Shown here: positions 8,407 through 16,144 of the stretch, in pieces | How positions within the stretch are numbered: the first letter of the stretch is position 1 | Layout: each line of letters opens with the position of its first letter | IMG/VR virus record: IMGVR_UViG_3300042558_005120 | Coordinates: 45,207 to 109,206 of that record | Length of the DNA: 64,000 bases | Origin: a virus | Reading direction: 5' to 3' (one strand) | Notes under the pieces: generated by a model | What the model saw: the letters and a program-made list of their open reading frames with translations, nothing else | What the model was told of the DNA's origin: nothing | Databases searched by the model: none | Made by a program: the position numbers and the translations under genes

Positions 8407-10218
8407 TCAAACATAAAAAACACTGTCGAATCTGGATTTTACTAAATACCAAAACGGGTGCATTTCCTCAGGTGTTAGTTTCTGAAACTCTGTTTCACTT
8501 GTTCCAATTTCAATTACCTCAAGTGCATCTTTGTATAATTTTTTTGAAATTTTCTCAAGTTTCCATTTATATCCTTTTTCGCCCCAGATCGCTTTGAAAT
8601 TTTTTGTTTCCATCTCAAATAATTCATAATTATTTACAGAACAATAAATGTGCTCTGGTATAAAATTATCACATTTAGTAATTACTTTCTGAATAAGTGG
8701 AATGTCTAATATATAATATCCAAGAAAAATTTCATTTCGATTGTTTACAAATCTAGACGCTATTTTCTCAACGTCTTGAGTTTGCATATGAAGAAAATCA
8801 TCCTTTACATCGTGGAAAAGAATAATTCTTTTCTTTGTCTGTTTGTGGATATTCTCTAATTGGTCAACTAATTTTTTCGTAATTAAAGAAAGATTACATA
8901 CAACAACAGTTACCGCTTCTTTTTGCTCGTATGACCTTTCGCCGTCGAAAAAGGATTCTAATAAAACAATCGACTTTTCAACTTTACTGTCATCTGAGCC
9001 AGATTCTTTTTTATCTTCTTTCTTTTGACCTTCTTTTTTGTCTTCTTTCTTGTCTTCTTTCTTGTCTTCCTTTTTGTCTTCCTTTTTGTCTTCCTTTTTG
9101 TCTTCCTCATTTAAAATAAAATTAAACTCTAAAAAGGAATAGTCACTTTCAACAAGCCTTGAAATTTCTTCAATTTTTGTATTAAAGTTATTAACAATAC
9201 TTTCACTTAATAGACCGCTTGGGTATTTTGGCTTCTTTAAATTTGCTAGAAATACAGTAAACAAATATTCGTATCTACTATCACTTTCGATAATTTGACT
9301 TGTTGTTTTGTTTGAAATCCACTGCGAGTTGAAATTTCCACTTTTCTCTAAAAATTTAGGACGCTCCAGACCGGAATCCAAAAAGTCAGGTCCTTTTGCT
9401 TCAACAAAGGAATTAAAAATTTCTGATACGGTTTCCAAATATGCAATATCCGTATCCTTTGTGTCCGATTTAATTTTATTAATGTTAATTGTATTGATGT
9501 GCTCGCAAATTTCTAAAAGTAAAATATCAAAAAGATGCCCTCTCGATTCCTTTTTACTTTCAATAACTGTATCACTTTCAAGTTTGAAAAGCAAATCCTG
9601 TTGTTCAAATACAATCGAATCTATTTGCTGTTGGGCTTCATTTAGTAATCCTTTAACTGGGAAAAAGGATTCATTGATTTGCTCAGATTCAGATTTTGCA
9701 ATACTTACTAATTGTTCTATGCTTTCTTCACTGAGTTCACCTTCGAAAAGAGGTTTATTCCATTCGCACCCAAAAATACTTGACCATCTTTCTAAGACCT
9801 TTGAATCTTTGATGTCTCTGGAAATGTCTGAATCTGGTTTTCTGATTGTGATATCCGTTAAGACTAATCCTTTTCTAGGTCGTCTTTCATAACGTGTGGA
9901 TAACGGTGCATTGGTTGGAAACCATGAAAACCCGAACCGATGGCGTGGAGGTATTGAGTTTTTAATTTCGGACGGCAAGCTTTGAATATGCGTAATAGCC
10001 TGTTCATATAAGTCATTAATTGTGCGGTCAATTTTATTGAGCGGAACCTTTCCGTTCTTTCCATAGAAATAAATTTGATAATTATCTTGGTTTTTTTCAA
10101 ACGCAAACCGATAAGCATCGAACTTTTCAGTGATGCGGGTTTCTCGTTTCAGAGTCTCACGAAGACCTTTTTCTCCGACTTTTTTGTAGAGTTCTCTAAT
10201 ATTTTTAATCCCAGCCAT
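8407..10218 (-). CDS. Ligase-like nucleotidyltransferase-domain protein with KKED repeat
   Basis: 603 residues. The N-terminal 150 residues resemble the nucleotidyltransferase domain of RNA/DNA ligases. There is a motif-I-like ITEKFDAYRF with K32, though A replaces the usual G of KxDG, and a later block RFGFSWFPTNAPL...RPRKGLVLTDI resembles motif III/IIIa. A long helical middle follows, then a Lys/Glu/Asp repeat near residue 370-405 coded by a 12-bp tandem repeat. The C-terminal ~190 residues are alpha/beta, with VVVCNLSLI and KKRIILFHDVKDDF, and are not recognised. It has its own promoter-like motif at 10238. Whether the altered motif I is active is unknown. Confidence 0.5.
   Translation of the reverse strand: MAGIKNIRELYKKVGEKGLRETLKRETRITEKFDAYRFAFEKNQDNYQIYFYGKNGKVPLNKIDRTINDLYEQAITHIQSLPSEIKNSIPPRHRFGFSWFPTNAPLSTRYERRPRKGLVLTDITIRKPDSDISRDIKDSKVLERWSSIFGCEWNKPLFEGELSEESIEQLVSIAKSESEQINESFFPVKGLLNEAQQQIDSIVFEQQDLLFKLESDTVIESKKESRGHLFDILLLEICEHINTININKIKSDTKDTDIAYLETVSEIFNSFVEAKGPDFLDSGLERPKFLEKSGNFNSQWISNKTTSQIIESDSRYEYLFTVFLANLKKPKYPSGLLSESIVNNFNTKIEEISRLVESDYSFLEFNFILNEEDKKEDKKEDKKEDKKEDKKEDKKEGQKKEDKKESGSDDSKVEKSIVLLESFFDGERSYEQKEAVTVVVCNLSLITKKLVDQLENIHKQTKKRIILFHDVKDDFLHMQTQDVEKIASRFVNNRNEIFLGYYILDIPLIQKVITKCDNFIPEHIYCSVNNYELFEMETKNFKAIWGEKGYKWKLEKISKKLYKDALEVIEIGTSETEFQKLTPEEMHPFWYLVKSRFDSVFYV
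9039..9107. repeat. 12-bp tandem repeat coding for Lys-Lys-Glu-Asp
   Basis: Five and a half copies of the unit TGTCTTC(T/C)TT(T/C)T, with a degenerate copy just before. On the minus strand it reads KEDK repeats within the 603-residue ligase-like protein. Three units are identical to each other, so copy number is likely to vary by slippage without frameshift (12 is a multiple of 3). Confidence 0.9.
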
Positions 10219-10237
10219 TTTAATATTTTGTTTAAAT

Positions 10238-10255
10238 TCTAATTATATATCAAAG
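10238..10255 (-). promoter_or_regulatory. Candidate late promoter (GATATATAATTAGA)
   Basis: Minus-strand CTTTGATATATAATTAGA, about 25 bases before the ATG at 10218. It matches the GATATATA(C/A)T motif family and lies in the short gap after the SNase gene. Confidence 0.55.
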
Positions 10256-10636
10256 TTAAATAAGGTAGCTTTCGGCGAAACCGGATGCGACCATTTTTTG
10301 GTTGATGTTTACATAGGTAACAGTTTTAATTCCTTCATTTAGTGTTGTAGTTTCCAAATAAATAGTGCCCAGGATCCTTCCGTATTTTTCAGATCGATCT
10401 TTGATACTTTCTAAAATAATTGATTTTCCCATTATCATTGATGCTAACCAAGATTTTGCTGCTAACCCAGACTTTCGAGTTTCGCCCTTAAGTTCAGGTG
10501 TATTAATTCCGTATAGTCTGATTTTTTGCTTGTGTAGTGTTGTCCAAAAACCAAGATCAATATCAACTGTAATAGTGTCGCCGTCATAGACATCGGTAAC
10601 AAATGCTTTGTAAAGATAAAAGTTATTTAGTTCCAT
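10256..10636 (-). CDS. Staphylococcal-nuclease-like (SNase, TNase) protein
   Basis: 126 residues, a compact SNase (OB-fold) nuclease. It carries VYDGDTITVDIDLG (calcium-binding Asp), IRLYGINTPE (catalytic Arg and Glu) and SEKYGRILGTIY (second catalytic Arg), all at the family's usual spacing. There is no signal peptide, unlike secreted bacterial homologues, so it would act in the host cytoplasm or virion. Possible roles are host-DNA breakdown or nucleotide scavenging. It ends just before the ligase-like gene's promoter motif and is preceded by a terminator at 10662-10685, so it may have a separate promoter that I cannot see. Confidence 0.85.
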   Translation of the reverse strand: MELNNFYLYKAFVTDVYDGDTITVDIDLGFWTTLHKQKIRLYGINTPELKGETRKSGLAAKSWLASMIMGKSIILESIKDRSEKYGRILGTIYLETTTLNEGIKTVTYVNINQKMVASGFAESYLI

Positions 10637-10661
10637 GGATAATTTATTTTTTGACTAAAAA

Positions 10662-10685
10662 AAGGTCACAATCAATTGTGACCTT
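10662..10685 (-). terminator. Rho-independent terminator after the holin candidate
   Basis: Near-perfect 11-bp palindrome AAGGTCACAAT / ATTGTGACCTT with a two-base centre, followed on the minus strand by a run of T. It lies 24 bases beyond the stop of the 57-residue holin-like gene and would close the transcript coming from the packaged-protein cassette. Confidence 0.75.
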
Positions 10686-10708
10686 AAAAACAAAGTTTAT
10701 ATGTTTTT

Positions 10709-10882
10709 CTATTTTCCAGCTTTGTCAATAATTGACCAAACGCCGCCGGTTAACGCAATTACTGAACCGCTGATTTCTGCCCATAACGGTTCGTCTAATA
10801 ATCCTTTCATAACAAGAATACCGCCAACGAATGTAAGTCCATGACGGACGATTCCTAAAATTTGTTCTTTTGTTAGTTTCAT
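10709..10882 (-). CDS. Small membrane protein, putative holin (Pam3-gp28-like)
   Basis: 57 residues. Two hydrophobic stretches, about residues 9-27 (LGIVRHGLTFVGGILVMKG) and 36-50 (ISGSVIALTGGVWSI), are separated by a short acidic turn, and the tail DKAGK is basic. The pattern matches the small putative holins of the Pam3-gp28 type, which sit in the host inner membrane and release endolysin. It is in the right frame for an A-rich leader (ATAATAATG) and ends just before a terminator. An overlapping frame in the same place is a shadow. The endolysin gene is 8 kb upstream on the same strand. Confidence 0.65.
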   Translation of the reverse strand: MKLTKEQILGIVRHGLTFVGGILVMKGLLDEPLWAEISGSVIALTGGVWSIIDKAGK

Positions 10883-10944
10883 AATAATAGAGTTTTTTTA
10901 AAATCCAAATTTCTTTGAACTGTATCAATTACTTTTCTAAATTT

Positions 10945-11601
10945 TTATTGTGCTATTTTAATATCTGTTGGTTTTATTATACTATCGAAAGTAACAACAG
11001 ACTTCATATCCTCTGGCATCAATGGGTCAACCCACCATGTATATCCCTTAGCGTTAATTTCCAATATAACCGGGTCGGGTATTTTAAAGTAATTAGTTAT
11101 TTTTCTTGCTGCTCCAATTGATGTTACGCCAAAAACAGCTGCGTATAATTGCATTGTAACATTTTCACCAGATAATCCTTTACTGAAAGTTGATGAGTGT
11201 GCCTGTGCCTCAGAAGCAATCAGCCCTTTTTGCATTATATTATCAAGATTTGCTTTTGCTGCAACGTGGAATACTTTTCTTGCTTTTACTGGTTTTGCAG
11301 CAATCATTGTTTTCATTTCGTTATCACTTGAATATCCTCTTAATGTTTTTAAAATAAGAATATTCTTATGCTGTCTACCATATTTTTCAATATCTGCTAA
11401 TGTTTGTTTGATTTGTAATTCAGTAGAGGTGTCTATATTTACTAACACTCCGTTATCGAATACTTTAACTTCGGCAAAGCCATTTTTTTTAAAAATAGCC
11501 GCAACATCTTGTTTGACTGCATTTGGATTGTAATTAGATTCATTGATTGAATCCAATTTAGACTCAAGCAAAAATTCATTAAATGTAAAAATTCTTTTCA
11601 T
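10945..11601 (-). CDS. Capsid-targeted protein, possible ADP-ribosyltransferase fold
   Basis: 218 residues. Leader MKRIFTFNEFLLE followed by S fits the packaged-protein family. Residues about 15-90 form an alpha/beta domain. From about 110 the block KVFHVAAKANLDNIMQKGLI, then an STFSKG segment and IPDPVILEINAKGYTWWVDP, resemble the core of ADP-ribosyltransferase-fold enzymes (H or Y in strand 1, 'I-x-x-GL' helix), including the KptA/Tpt1 RNA 2'-phosphotransferases. The comparison with T4 Alt, a packaged ADP-ribosyltransferase that modifies host RNA polymerase, is attractive, but the catalytic Glu cannot be placed with certainty. Last gene of the cassette before the holin candidate. Confidence 0.5.
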   Translation of the reverse strand: MKRIFTFNEFLLESKLDSINESNYNPNAVKQDVAAIFKKNGFAEVKVFDNGVLVNIDTSTELQIKQTLADIEKYGRQHKNILILKTLRGYSSDNEMKTMIAAKPVKARKVFHVAAKANLDNIMQKGLIASEAQAHSSTFSKGLSGENVTMQLYAAVFGVTSIGAARKITNYFKIPDPVILEINAKGYTWWVDPLMPEDMKSVVTFDSIIKPTDIKIAQ

Positions 11602-11609
11602 AATATTTT

Positions 11610-12047
11610 TTATTTTATTTCAACGTTGCGTTTTGCCTTAGCGGACAAATATTGAGGTATCAGTGTTTTGTAAAGTCTTCTGCGTTTTTCATCAGTTGCA
11701 TCAATGATTACAGTTTTGTCATAACCATATGAATCTAAAAATTTTTCTATGATTGTGGTTATGGTTTTAAATAAAGTTCTAACATTACCTTCACCGGTCA
11801 TCTCAAAAGTATCAATCTTATTAAAATCTCCTTTATCAAGTCCAAATGATAGATCAAATTTCCCTTCTTCTGCGCGGTATTCTCCTGAATAAAACACCAC
11901 TTTGTATTGTTGCGTTGGCGAATTAAAAGTATATTCAGCGGTAAGTAATTCATCTTCATCGTCATATTGTTCCTCTTCTTCTCGAAAAGGATATGGTTTT
12001 TCTAAACTTTCATTTATAAAGTCTTCAAATGTTTGGATGTGTTTCAT
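11610..12047 (-). CDS. Capsid-targeted protein, unknown (C-terminal GNAT-like hint)
   Basis: 145 residues, leader MKHIQTFEDFINE followed by S (I-x-E/S). An acidic stretch (EEEEQYDDEDE) follows the predicted cut. The body is beta-rich up to residue 90, then FKTITTIIEKFLDSYGYDKTVIIDATDEKRRRLYKTLI. A helix, a strand and 'D-E-K-R-R-x-L-Y' recall acetyltransferase-like domains in other phage proteins, but no acyl-CoA site can be pointed out. It lies nine bases upstream of the ART-like gene. Confidence 0.6.
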   Translation of the reverse strand: MKHIQTFEDFINESLEKPYPFREEEEQYDDEDELLTAEYTFNSPTQQYKVVFYSGEYRAEEGKFDLSFGLDKGDFNKIDTFEMTGEGNVRTLFKTITTIIEKFLDSYGYDKTVIIDATDEKRRRLYKTLIPQYLSAKAKRNVEIK

Positions 12048-12065
12048 TTTGTATTACTTAAATTT

Positions 12066-12968
12066 TTATTTACTGATGAATTTTTTGAATTTATCTAAAA
12101 ACTCAATAAAATCTTTATCAAATAAATTTATACTTATTCCAATATCTTTTAATGATTCGATATAGTCAGAGAAATATTTTTTATCATATATCGTAGATTG
12201 TTCCAGAGTTTTAATTCCTATATTTGGGTACATTTTTTTATAACCTATATAAGTTTTGTAGTCATTCTTCTCAACGTATTGTTTCAATTTATCCAAATTC
12301 CTATCAATTATGCCAACATTTTTTTTGTAATCAGAATCTTCTAAATTATCAAATGAATATTCATAAAATAATTTCTCTAAAGTATCGAAAGTTGTATTCC
12401 AATCATATATACTTTTGGCAAGATCATCTCCCTGAAATTTAGTTTTTACATATGGAAGTATTTCACTCTTTTTTAATTCTGAATCCTTAGCCCACTTAGG
12501 ATATTTCTTTTTTAATTTATCAAGTAATTTGGAAATCATTTCCGCAATCATGTCTGGCCAAATTATAGTATTATCTTTATAAAGCCCAACACCTTCGTCA
12601 TAAATCTCCTTGAAATCCCTTCCTTTATTTATATGCAAATAAACAGCGCCATACTCATTAGCATCAACATAAAATAGAGAAGTAATGTTTTTTCTATTTT
12701 GTGGGGTATTATCAACATCATAAAATTCAATGATTGAATCAATAATTGAATTTGTAACAACATCTATAATAATGCTGGACTTATTTATTCGAGCTACGTC
12801 AAATCTAATTTGCGTCTCATTCTTACCAATTTTAGTAAGACCTTTTTTATGACCCGTAATTTTGGTTAATGCATCAATTAAATTATTTGATATAAATGTC
12901 TTTGCATCGTAACTATCTAACGATTTCAATTCGTTTAAGAAACTTTCAAATGTTTGAATATATTTCAT
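12066..12968 (-). CDS. Capsid-targeted protein, unknown (300 aa)
   Basis: 300 residues, leader MKYIQTFESFLNE followed by L, so the P1' residue is unusual. The remainder is Lys/Asp/Ile-rich and mostly helical, with a central VYLHINKGRDFKEIYDEGVGLYKD segment and a long C-terminal helical part. It has no membrane segment, cysteine pattern or recognised motif. Its codons look even more A+T-rich than the neighbours. Sixteen to nineteen bases separate it from each flanking leader gene. Confidence 0.6.
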   Translation of the reverse strand: MKYIQTFESFLNELKSLDSYDAKTFISNNLIDALTKITGHKKGLTKIGKNETQIRFDVARINKSSIIIDVVTNSIIDSIIEFYDVDNTPQNRKNITSLFYVDANEYGAVYLHINKGRDFKEIYDEGVGLYKDNTIIWPDMIAEMISKLLDKLKKKYPKWAKDSELKKSEILPYVKTKFQGDDLAKSIYDWNTTFDTLEKLFYEYSFDNLEDSDYKKNVGIIDRNLDKLKQYVEKNDYKTYIGYKKMYPNIGIKTLEQSTIYDKKYFSDYIESLKDIGISINLFDKDFIEFLDKFKKFISK

Positions 12969-12983
12969 CTGTTTTTTGATATT

Positions 12984-13271
12984 TTATTCACCATACCAAG
13001 AATATCCATACTCTTCATATTTGCTATGGACTTCTTTTGGTGTTTTATCTTTATACCATGCAGAACCCAATTTTTGAGAAAGCCCTAATTTCACAGCTTC
13101 ACGTTCAATGGCATCCATTTTTTTAATTTCTGCCATGTTATAGTTAGAGTCCTTTACTTTTTGACCTTGTGCATACATATCATCAAGAAGTTTCTCTACT
13201 TTTTTAGGATCTAATCCCTCGTTTAGTTCTGCTTCATTCAAGAAGCTTTCAAATGTTTTGATGTGTTTCAT
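12984..13271 (-). CDS. Capsid-targeted small protein, unknown (95 aa)
   Basis: 95 residues with the canonical leader MKHIKTFESFLNE followed by A. A second possible protease site, ELNE before G, lies six residues on. The mature part is helical (KKVEKLLDDMYAQGQKV) and ends in a Tyr/Trp-rich tail EEYGYSWYGE. Function not recognised. It sits five bases after the stop-to-start gap with the next cassette gene; the leader DNA here is one of the best copies of the repeated anchor (see 13233-13271). Confidence 0.65.
   Translation of the reverse strand: MKHIKTFESFLNEAELNEGLDPKKVEKLLDDMYAQGQKVKDSNYNMAEIKKMDAIEREAVKLGLSQKLGSAWYKDKTPKEVHSKYEEYGYSWYGE
13233..13271 (-). repeat. Dispersed leader-coding repeat (39 bp), reference copy
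   Basis: The 39 bases coding MKHIKTFESFLNE recur with few changes at 13598-13636, 14290-14328, 52072-52110, 52416-52454, 54418-54456 and 54980-55018. Shared blocks include AAGCTTTCAAATG and ATGTGTTTCAT on the + strand. Conservation at the DNA level, beyond the protein need, suggests recent duplication or recombination between cassette genes. Confidence 0.8.
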
Positions 13272-13276
13272 AATAA

Positions 13277-13636
13277 TTATTTCTTTAATTTTTTAGCAAA
13301 GTTTATCAAATAATCATTAGCAAAGTCTTCTATTGTTTTTATATAGTCAGGTATTTTTTCAGTTCTAACTTTTATTGCTAATTTTCCCGCCTTTGTTAGA
13401 ATTAGAGCAACTTTGCCATCCTCATAACCTAATTTGTAATGACTGACATTTAATGTTTTATAAGTACCGAACTTATCGCCCATAGCTAATCCTAACCCAA
13501 CGTCTGCTTTTGGTAGATTCTGAGCTGGAATTTCGGAAGAAGGTACTGATGTAAGAATATAATTTAATGATTTACCTGTGGCTTCTATAATAGATTCTTC
13601 ATTTAAGAAGCTTTCAAATGTGTGGATATGATTCAT
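13277..13636 (-). CDS. Capsid-targeted small protein, unknown (119 aa)
   Basis: 119 residues, leader MNHIHTFESFLNE followed by E, then SIIE before A, a second site that fits I-x-E/A better. The body is alternating strands and short helices (KSLNYILTSVPSSEIP, GKVALILTKAGKLAIKVRTEK) and ends in a helix with KKLKK. No family is recognised. It is five bases from the downstream gene and 15 from the upstream one, so it is cotranscribed with the cassette. Confidence 0.62.
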   Translation of the reverse strand: MNHIHTFESFLNEESIIEATGKSLNYILTSVPSSEIPAQNLPKADVGLGLAMGDKFGTYKTLNVSHYKLGYEDGKVALILTKAGKLAIKVRTEKIPDYIKTIEDFANDYLINFAKKLKK

Positions 13637-13651
13637 CTGTTTTTTGTTATT

Positions 13652-13879
13652 TTATTCATCTCCGTAAAGTTCGTGATATTTTTTAGTGTGCTTGGACGTT
13701 TTTAGCAGTTTCTTGCCTTTAGTATCACCTGGCATTTCTTTGTATGCTTTGGGGTCATCGTCATCCATATCAGCTTGTTTTGCGATTTGTGCTTTCTTCT
13801 TGGCTGCAGTACTCTTTGAGATTCCCTTAAAGTAGCCGCCTTCTCTTACAAATTCTTCAAAAGATTGTGTATATTTCAT
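13652..13879 (-). CDS. Capsid-targeted small basic protein of a T4-like phage family
   Basis: 75 residues, leader MKYTQSFEEFVRE followed by G. The remainder (GGYFKGISKSTAAKKKAQ, DDDDPKAYKEMPGD, TSKHTKKYHELYGD) matches a short, Lys-rich protein I recall from many T4-like phages, usually called hypothetical. The basic mature part would suit a protein packed against DNA in the head. Four-base ATGA overlap with the receiver-like gene upstream couples their translation. Confidence 0.68.
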   Translation of the reverse strand: MKYTQSFEEFVREGGYFKGISKSTAAKKKAQIAKQADMDDDDPKAYKEMPGDTKGKKLLKTSKHTKKYHELYGDE

Positions 13880-14328
13880 TTTTCTACTACAAATTTTGGC
13901 TTGCCCTCTATGGCCTGTGTATATTTCTTACCTGTTTCCTTACTTAAAGCCTTTAAGTAATTGTTTATGTAACTAATAATGTTTTTGGCTCCAACCGGAT
14001 TGTCCGAATGTACTGTTATCTCAGGAAACTCTTCTCCACTAATGACTTTTTCATCACACAAGTCCATGTGATATTCCACCAGCCAGTCTGCTGCAGATTT
14101 ACCAGTCTTTTCAGAACCGCCTGTAAAATCATTAAGGTCGTGGTCAAAAGATATTTTGCTAATGTTGTCAAGGCCGTGTTTTTTGACCGCCTTTACAAAG
14201 TCTGAGTAGGTTCTAACAATAATCCACTTCTTGTCAATAGGAGTTCTCAGGTCATCCAGGTATATCCACACACCGTTAGAATTGCTGGATTCATTCAAGA
14301 AGCTTTCAAATGTTTTAATGTGTTTCAT
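13876..14328 (-). CDS. Capsid-targeted cyclic-phosphate-processing receiver (cREC)-like protein
   Basis: 150 residues: canonical leader MKHIKTFESFLNE followed by S, then a compact receiver-like domain. Motifs are WIYLDDLRTP (residues 21-30), ISFDHDLND (59-67), a KSAADWLVEYH helix, and ITVHSDNPVGAKN (104-116). The LDD-R, S/F-DHDL and HS-x-NP signatures are those of the cyclic-phosphate-processing receiver family (cREC), proposed from comparative genomics to act on cyclic phosphate ends, for example in RNA repair. All predicted active-site positions appear present. Being packaged would place it in the host before transcription starts. Confidence 0.7.
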   Translation of the reverse strand: MKHIKTFESFLNESSNSNGVWIYLDDLRTPIDKKWIIVRTYSDFVKAVKKHGLDNISKISFDHDLNDFTGGSEKTGKSAADWLVEYHMDLCDEKVISGEEFPEITVHSDNPVGAKNIISYINNYLKALSKETGKKYTQAIEGKPKFVVEK

Positions 14329-14337
14329 TATTATGCT

Positions 14338-14679
14338 TTATTTTTTAGGATTGAATCCAGAATCTCTTGCTTCTTTGGCTAAATCTTTATCTGCTTTCCC
14401 CCATGTTCCTTCACCGCCAGATAAAAAGCTGTTAACTCTGGCGTACGCCCACTGTTCCTGTCCTGCACCTGGACGGTGTCCGCTTTTCCATGCTGCCATT
14501 CCACGGCGAAAAACTGCACGAATTATCCCAATCGGACATCCGGATTCGTCGGCTTTATTCTTTACGCCGGTCTCCAGCTCTTCGCTGCCCAACGGTCCGC
14601 GGTCAGTAGACTTCTGTTCGTTATCATCGGCTTCGTGTAAATAATCCAGCAACCAGCTTTCAAATAATTTTATAAACAT
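14338..14679 (-). CDS. Capsid-targeted DUF5824-like protein
   Basis: 113 residues. The leader MFIKLFESWLLDYLHE followed by A is three residues longer than usual but keeps the F-E-x-W/F-L and L-x-E/A pattern. The body has the strongly conserved block of the phage DUF5824 family: a GIIRAVFRRGMAAWKSGHRPG run (about residues 51-71), then QEQWAYARVNSFLSGG, then KADKDL. This is one of the most conserved short phage sequences but has no known function. The Arg/His/Trp-rich motif suggests nucleic-acid contact (inference). Confidence 0.78.
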   Translation of the reverse strand: MFIKLFESWLLDYLHEADDNEQKSTDRGPLGSEELETGVKNKADESGCPIGIIRAVFRRGMAAWKSGHRPGAGQEQWAYARVNSFLSGGEGTWGKADKDLAKEARDSGFNPKK

Positions 14680-14680
14680 T

Positions 14681-15592
14681 TTATTTTCTTATTTTATTAA
14701 TATCCTCTACAAATACTTTAATTGCCTCTTCTGGGTCAAATATACTGAACTGTGGCGCTTGGTTAACTTCTAAAACATACCATTCACCTGTATCTTTATT
14801 TTGTACTAGATCAACACCAGACGTATAGAAACCCATAGAATCATGAGCACGTTTTGCTATATTCATTTCTTCAAATCCTAATGCTACTCTTTTGCCCGTT
14901 CCGCCTAATGAAATATTATTTCTAAATTCTCCGGCTTCTTGACTTGAGCGCTTAACTGTAAATACGTTTTTGTTTCCAATAAAGAAAACACGGTAATCAC
15001 AGTCATTCGGAATAAACTCCTGAATTAACAAAACATCATTTTTTAATTTTCCTGCTACTCGTTTTAATTCGGTTTCATTCTTAACAATTGTAACACCTCT
15101 TCCTTGTGAGCCGTGTGCGGGTTTTAAGACAATTGGAAATTCATAGTTAGTAGAAACAAAATCAACATTGCAACTTGAGCCTGTGCAGGTATATGTTTTA
15201 GGAATATTCACATTATTTTCAGATAGCACTTGTAGCTGTTTATATTTATTGCTAGTATATCTTGGTTGTCCGTAACAAAGAAGTGATATGTCCTTTTCTT
15301 TACAGTATTTTTCTACCAACAGAAAATTTTCATACGCATCTGTATCGGCACCATACGAATTAACCAATCCAATAAATACCAATGAATACTCATCTAATTT
15401 CGTTGTATTGTTGAATAGATGCCCATCAAAAAAGTGTATATTATCCAAACTTGAGAATTCTGAGTCGCTGATGTATTTTTTAGTTAACTTTTCTACATTA
15501 TACATCTTATCTTCCATATCACTACAGTCAAAGGAAAAATCTAAAAATAAAACAGGTTTACGTTTATCTAAAAAATCAAAATATGTAATCAT
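14681..15592 (-). CDS. ATP-grasp ligase, RimK-like
   Basis: 303 residues from the ATG at 15592; a longer frame starts with TTG inside a TGATATATAAAA promoter-like motif and is rejected. The N-terminal ~110 residues form a pre-ATP-grasp domain. The ATP-grasp fold follows: FPIVLKPAHGSQGRGV (nucleotide-binding Lys and Gly loop), LLIQEFIPNDCDYRVFFIG, and near the end DLVQNKDTGEWYVLEVNQAPQF (metal-binding Glu/Asn). Such enzymes join a carboxylate to an amine, as RimK adds glutamate to a protein. The substrate is unknown. It has no leader ending in x-E/A, so it is probably made in the host, although it sits within the packaged cassette. Confidence 0.82.
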   Translation of the reverse strand: MITYFDFLDKRKPVLFLDFSFDCSDMEDKMYNVEKLTKKYISDSEFSSLDNIHFFDGHLFNNTTKLDEYSLVFIGLVNSYGADTDAYENFLLVEKYCKEKDISLLCYGQPRYTSNKYKQLQVLSENNVNIPKTYTCTGSSCNVDFVSTNYEFPIVLKPAHGSQGRGVTIVKNETELKRVAGKLKNDVLLIQEFIPNDCDYRVFFIGNKNVFTVKRSSQEAGEFRNNISLGGTGKRVALGFEEMNIAKRAHDSMGFYTSGVDLVQNKDTGEWYVLEVNQAPQFSIFDPEEAIKVFVEDINKIRK

Positions 15593-15605
15593 ATGTAAGT
15601 AATTA

Positions 15606-15620
15606 TTTTTATATATCAAT
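15606..15620 (-). promoter_or_regulatory. Candidate late promoter (TTGATATATAAAA)
   Basis: Minus-strand ATTGATATATAAAAA, 14 bases before the ATG at 15592 of the ATP-grasp gene. It overlaps the end of the upstream gene and fits the GATATATA family. Confidence 0.5.
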
Positions 15621-16144
15621 TACCAAGGCTCATCGGATGTAAGACCTAATTGCTTATAAAAAAGCGATGGACCATAACACGCCCAGAACCCGGCCTTGTT
15701 TGGATCCATTTTTTTCTGTAAATCACATTGGTGTCTAGACCAAAAATTGGCTGCAGCACCAGGATCGCTATTTTTAATACTTAATCCAGAAGCATCGCCC
15801 CATTCTATCTTCTTTGCAATTATATTGCCTTTCTCATCCACTTTTCCGCTGTTTCGATATACAACGAATTTTTTGTTTCCACCTCTGCTAGGCGTATCTA
15901 ATTCAACTTGGCGGCCATCGTATATTGCCTTTTTTCCAACTTCTAAATTTTTTGCCATCCAGGCGGCTTTGTCATTAAGAATAATATTGCCTTCGTCCCA
16001 GTACTTTTTAGTCTCTTCAAAAAGGCTTTTGTATGCATCACTGCCTAAACGGTAAATGCTATTAGTAACGTCCAACCCATTGTCCATGTGGTACTGGAAC
16101 CCTTCACTAACCTGAAAGTCTTCAAATGTCTTTACGTATTTCAT
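15620..16144 (-). CDS. Capsid-targeted protein, unknown (174 aa)
   Basis: 174 residues, leader MKYVKTFEDFQVSE followed by G (V-x-E/G; one residue longer). The mature part has a central KKFVVYRNSGKVDEKGN beta stretch and then a conserved-looking block GAAANFWSRHQCDLQKKM...AGFWACYGPSLF. Two Cys and two Trp are spaced as in similar short phage proteins I recall but cannot name. It overlaps the preceding gene by 23 bases, so both starts are translationally coupled. Confidence 0.62.
   Translation of the reverse strand: MKYVKTFEDFQVSEGFQYHMDNGLDVTNSIYRLGSDAYKSLFEETKKYWDEGNIILNDKAAWMAKNLEVGKKAIYDGRQVELDTPSRGGNKKFVVYRNSGKVDEKGNIIAKKIEWGDASGLSIKNSDPGAAANFWSRHQCDLQKKMDPNKAGFWACYGPSLFYKQLGLTSDEPW

Noticed and set aside
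9013-9110. Possible CRISPR array at the 12-bp repeats
   Set aside because: Units are contiguous with no spacers and in frame with a protein.
9308-9892. 194-codon plus-strand frame inside the 603-aa gene
   Set aside because: Ser/Lys/Leu-rich antisense shadow of a helical gene; no homology-like motif.
10725-10928. 67-codon minus-strand frame over the holin candidate
   Set aside because: Composition is Arg/Tyr/Ile-rich shadow sequence; the overlapping frame gives a proper two-helix membrane protein with good leader and terminator.
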